45,371 nt of DNA from Candidatus Omnitrophota bacterium. Its GTDB lineage: Bacteria > Hinthialibacterota > Hinthialibacteria > Hinthialibacterales > Hinthialibacteraceae. A program made the position numbers and the translations under genes. The stretch spans positions 1-45,371 of the forward strand of contig QZKN01000060.1 in assembly GCA_003598175.1 (NCBI GenBank), given 5' to 3'. This document shows positions 44,881 through 45,371 of this stretch, one piece after another (positions within the stretch are counted from its first letter, which is position 1; every line of letters starts with the position of its first letter). The notes beneath the pieces were generated by a model that did no database searches, was not told the origin of the DNA, and saw only the letters and a list, made by a program, of their open reading frames with translations.

Positions 44881-45237
44881 TTATTTGGTCTTCTGGCCGA
44901 CGAAATGATGGGCCTTGTCTTTAAAAAGCACGTTGAAGGTTGTCAAGGTGCCATAAATTTTTGTGATGTATTGCTGCAATTGTAATTTATCTTCATCATC
45001 CAGTTTTTTGTGCGCGTTGATGGTCTGTTCCATCACCCGCAGACGATCCCGAAGCATGACGATCTTGTGAAAAAAGATTTCAATCGGTATTTCTTTCTCC
45101 TGCATGGTGTGATCTTTCGGCACTAAAATCATGCGGCCGCCCACCCAACGATCTCCCAGCGGCGTATGCCCCACCGGCAGATCTTCCTGAATCAATTCGC
45201 GAAGGATGCTTTTCAATTCTTCTCGTGTAATTTCCAT
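44881..45237 (-). CDS. Hypothetical protein
   Basis: The 118-residue protein is not one I recognise. It opens with a charged helix MEITREELKSILRELIQ, then a Gly/Trp-containing segment LGDRWVGGRMILVP (about 27-40). A long helical part follows at about 50-105 (IPIEIFFHKIVMLRDRLRV and DKLQLQQYITKIYGTL). It is cytoplasmic by composition. AGGAGAA at good spacing supports the start. It lies upstream of the GT4 gene by about 95 bases on the same strand. The helical middle suggests an oligomeric or adaptor role, which is inference only. Confidence 0.75.
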   Translation of the reverse strand: MEITREELKSILRELIQEDLPVGHTPLGDRWVGGRMILVPKDHTMQEKEIPIEIFFHKIVMLRDRLRVMEQTINAHKKLDDEDKLQLQQYITKIYGTLTTFNVLFKDKAHHFVGQKTK

Positions 45238-45371
45238 GAATCATTCTCCTGATAAGGTATTGATCATCTCCTGAGCCTCATGCAAAATAGAAAAAATGAA
45301 AGAATTTTTATCAAAAAAGAGGTGAAGGTATTGAAAGAAGCCTCTCATTTAGCTTAAATTGAGAGAGTAAG

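Overview
The window looks like one contig from a diderm bacterium of an uncultured lineage with intermediate GC. It carries a complete RND tripartite pump with an outer-membrane lipoprotein, a PilT motor, and many secreted proteins with Pro-Thr linkers. It also has SUMF-like, ThuA-like, LVIVD and GH127 families. This mix is common in PVC/FCB-neighbourhood phyla such as Sumerlaeota, Hydrogenedentota and Lentisphaerota. That placement is inference; no rRNA or other strong phylogenetic marker is present.

Layout. 1-7.2 kb: a secreted beta-helix-like protein, elbB, a DUF2442/DUF4160 pair, then two convergent secreted proteins (SUMF-like and double-cohesin-like) that share the same two-part beta domain. 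A decayed ParE-type toxin lies between those two. 7.5-11.8 kb: an orphan MoxR ATPase, a GT39-like membrane glycosyltransferase, remnants of a broken gene, and a ThuA-like protein. 11.8-15.6 kb: one very large secreted protein with LVIVD propeller and TSP3 repeats. 15.8-16.2 kb: a VapB-like antitoxin followed by a VapC with its middle deleted. 16.2-22.9 kb: tetR and an RND efflux operon. 23.3-26.6 kb: pilT, a Pit phosphate transporter and a STAS protein. 27.3-33.1 kb: a minus-strand run of DNA methyltransferase, XcyI-like endonuclease, TPR protein, GT39-like enzyme and GrpE-like protein. 33.2-35.9 kb: an MBL-fold hydrolase, pgpA and rimO. 36.6-42.2 kb: a GH127 enzyme, an AAA15-DUF4276 pair that resembles a defence module, and a DapA-family lyase. 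42.2-45.2 kb: an EF-hand protein, a GT4 glycosyltransferase and a small unknown protein.

Themes. Mobile or selfish DNA is represented by one restriction-modification pair, one AAA/DUF4276 pair and three toxin-antitoxin-like loci, two of which are broken. Intergenic regions hold a family of hairpin repeats. One composite copy near 26.65 kb recurs in inverted orientation near 41.25 kb, and other members lie near 11.8 and 36.4 kb. No tRNA, rRNA, CRISPR array or intact insertion sequence was seen.

The best candidates for something new are the AAA15-DUF4276 pair in a repeat-bounded block, the shared secreted domain of the 3.2-7.2 kb locus, and the composite hairpin repeat.
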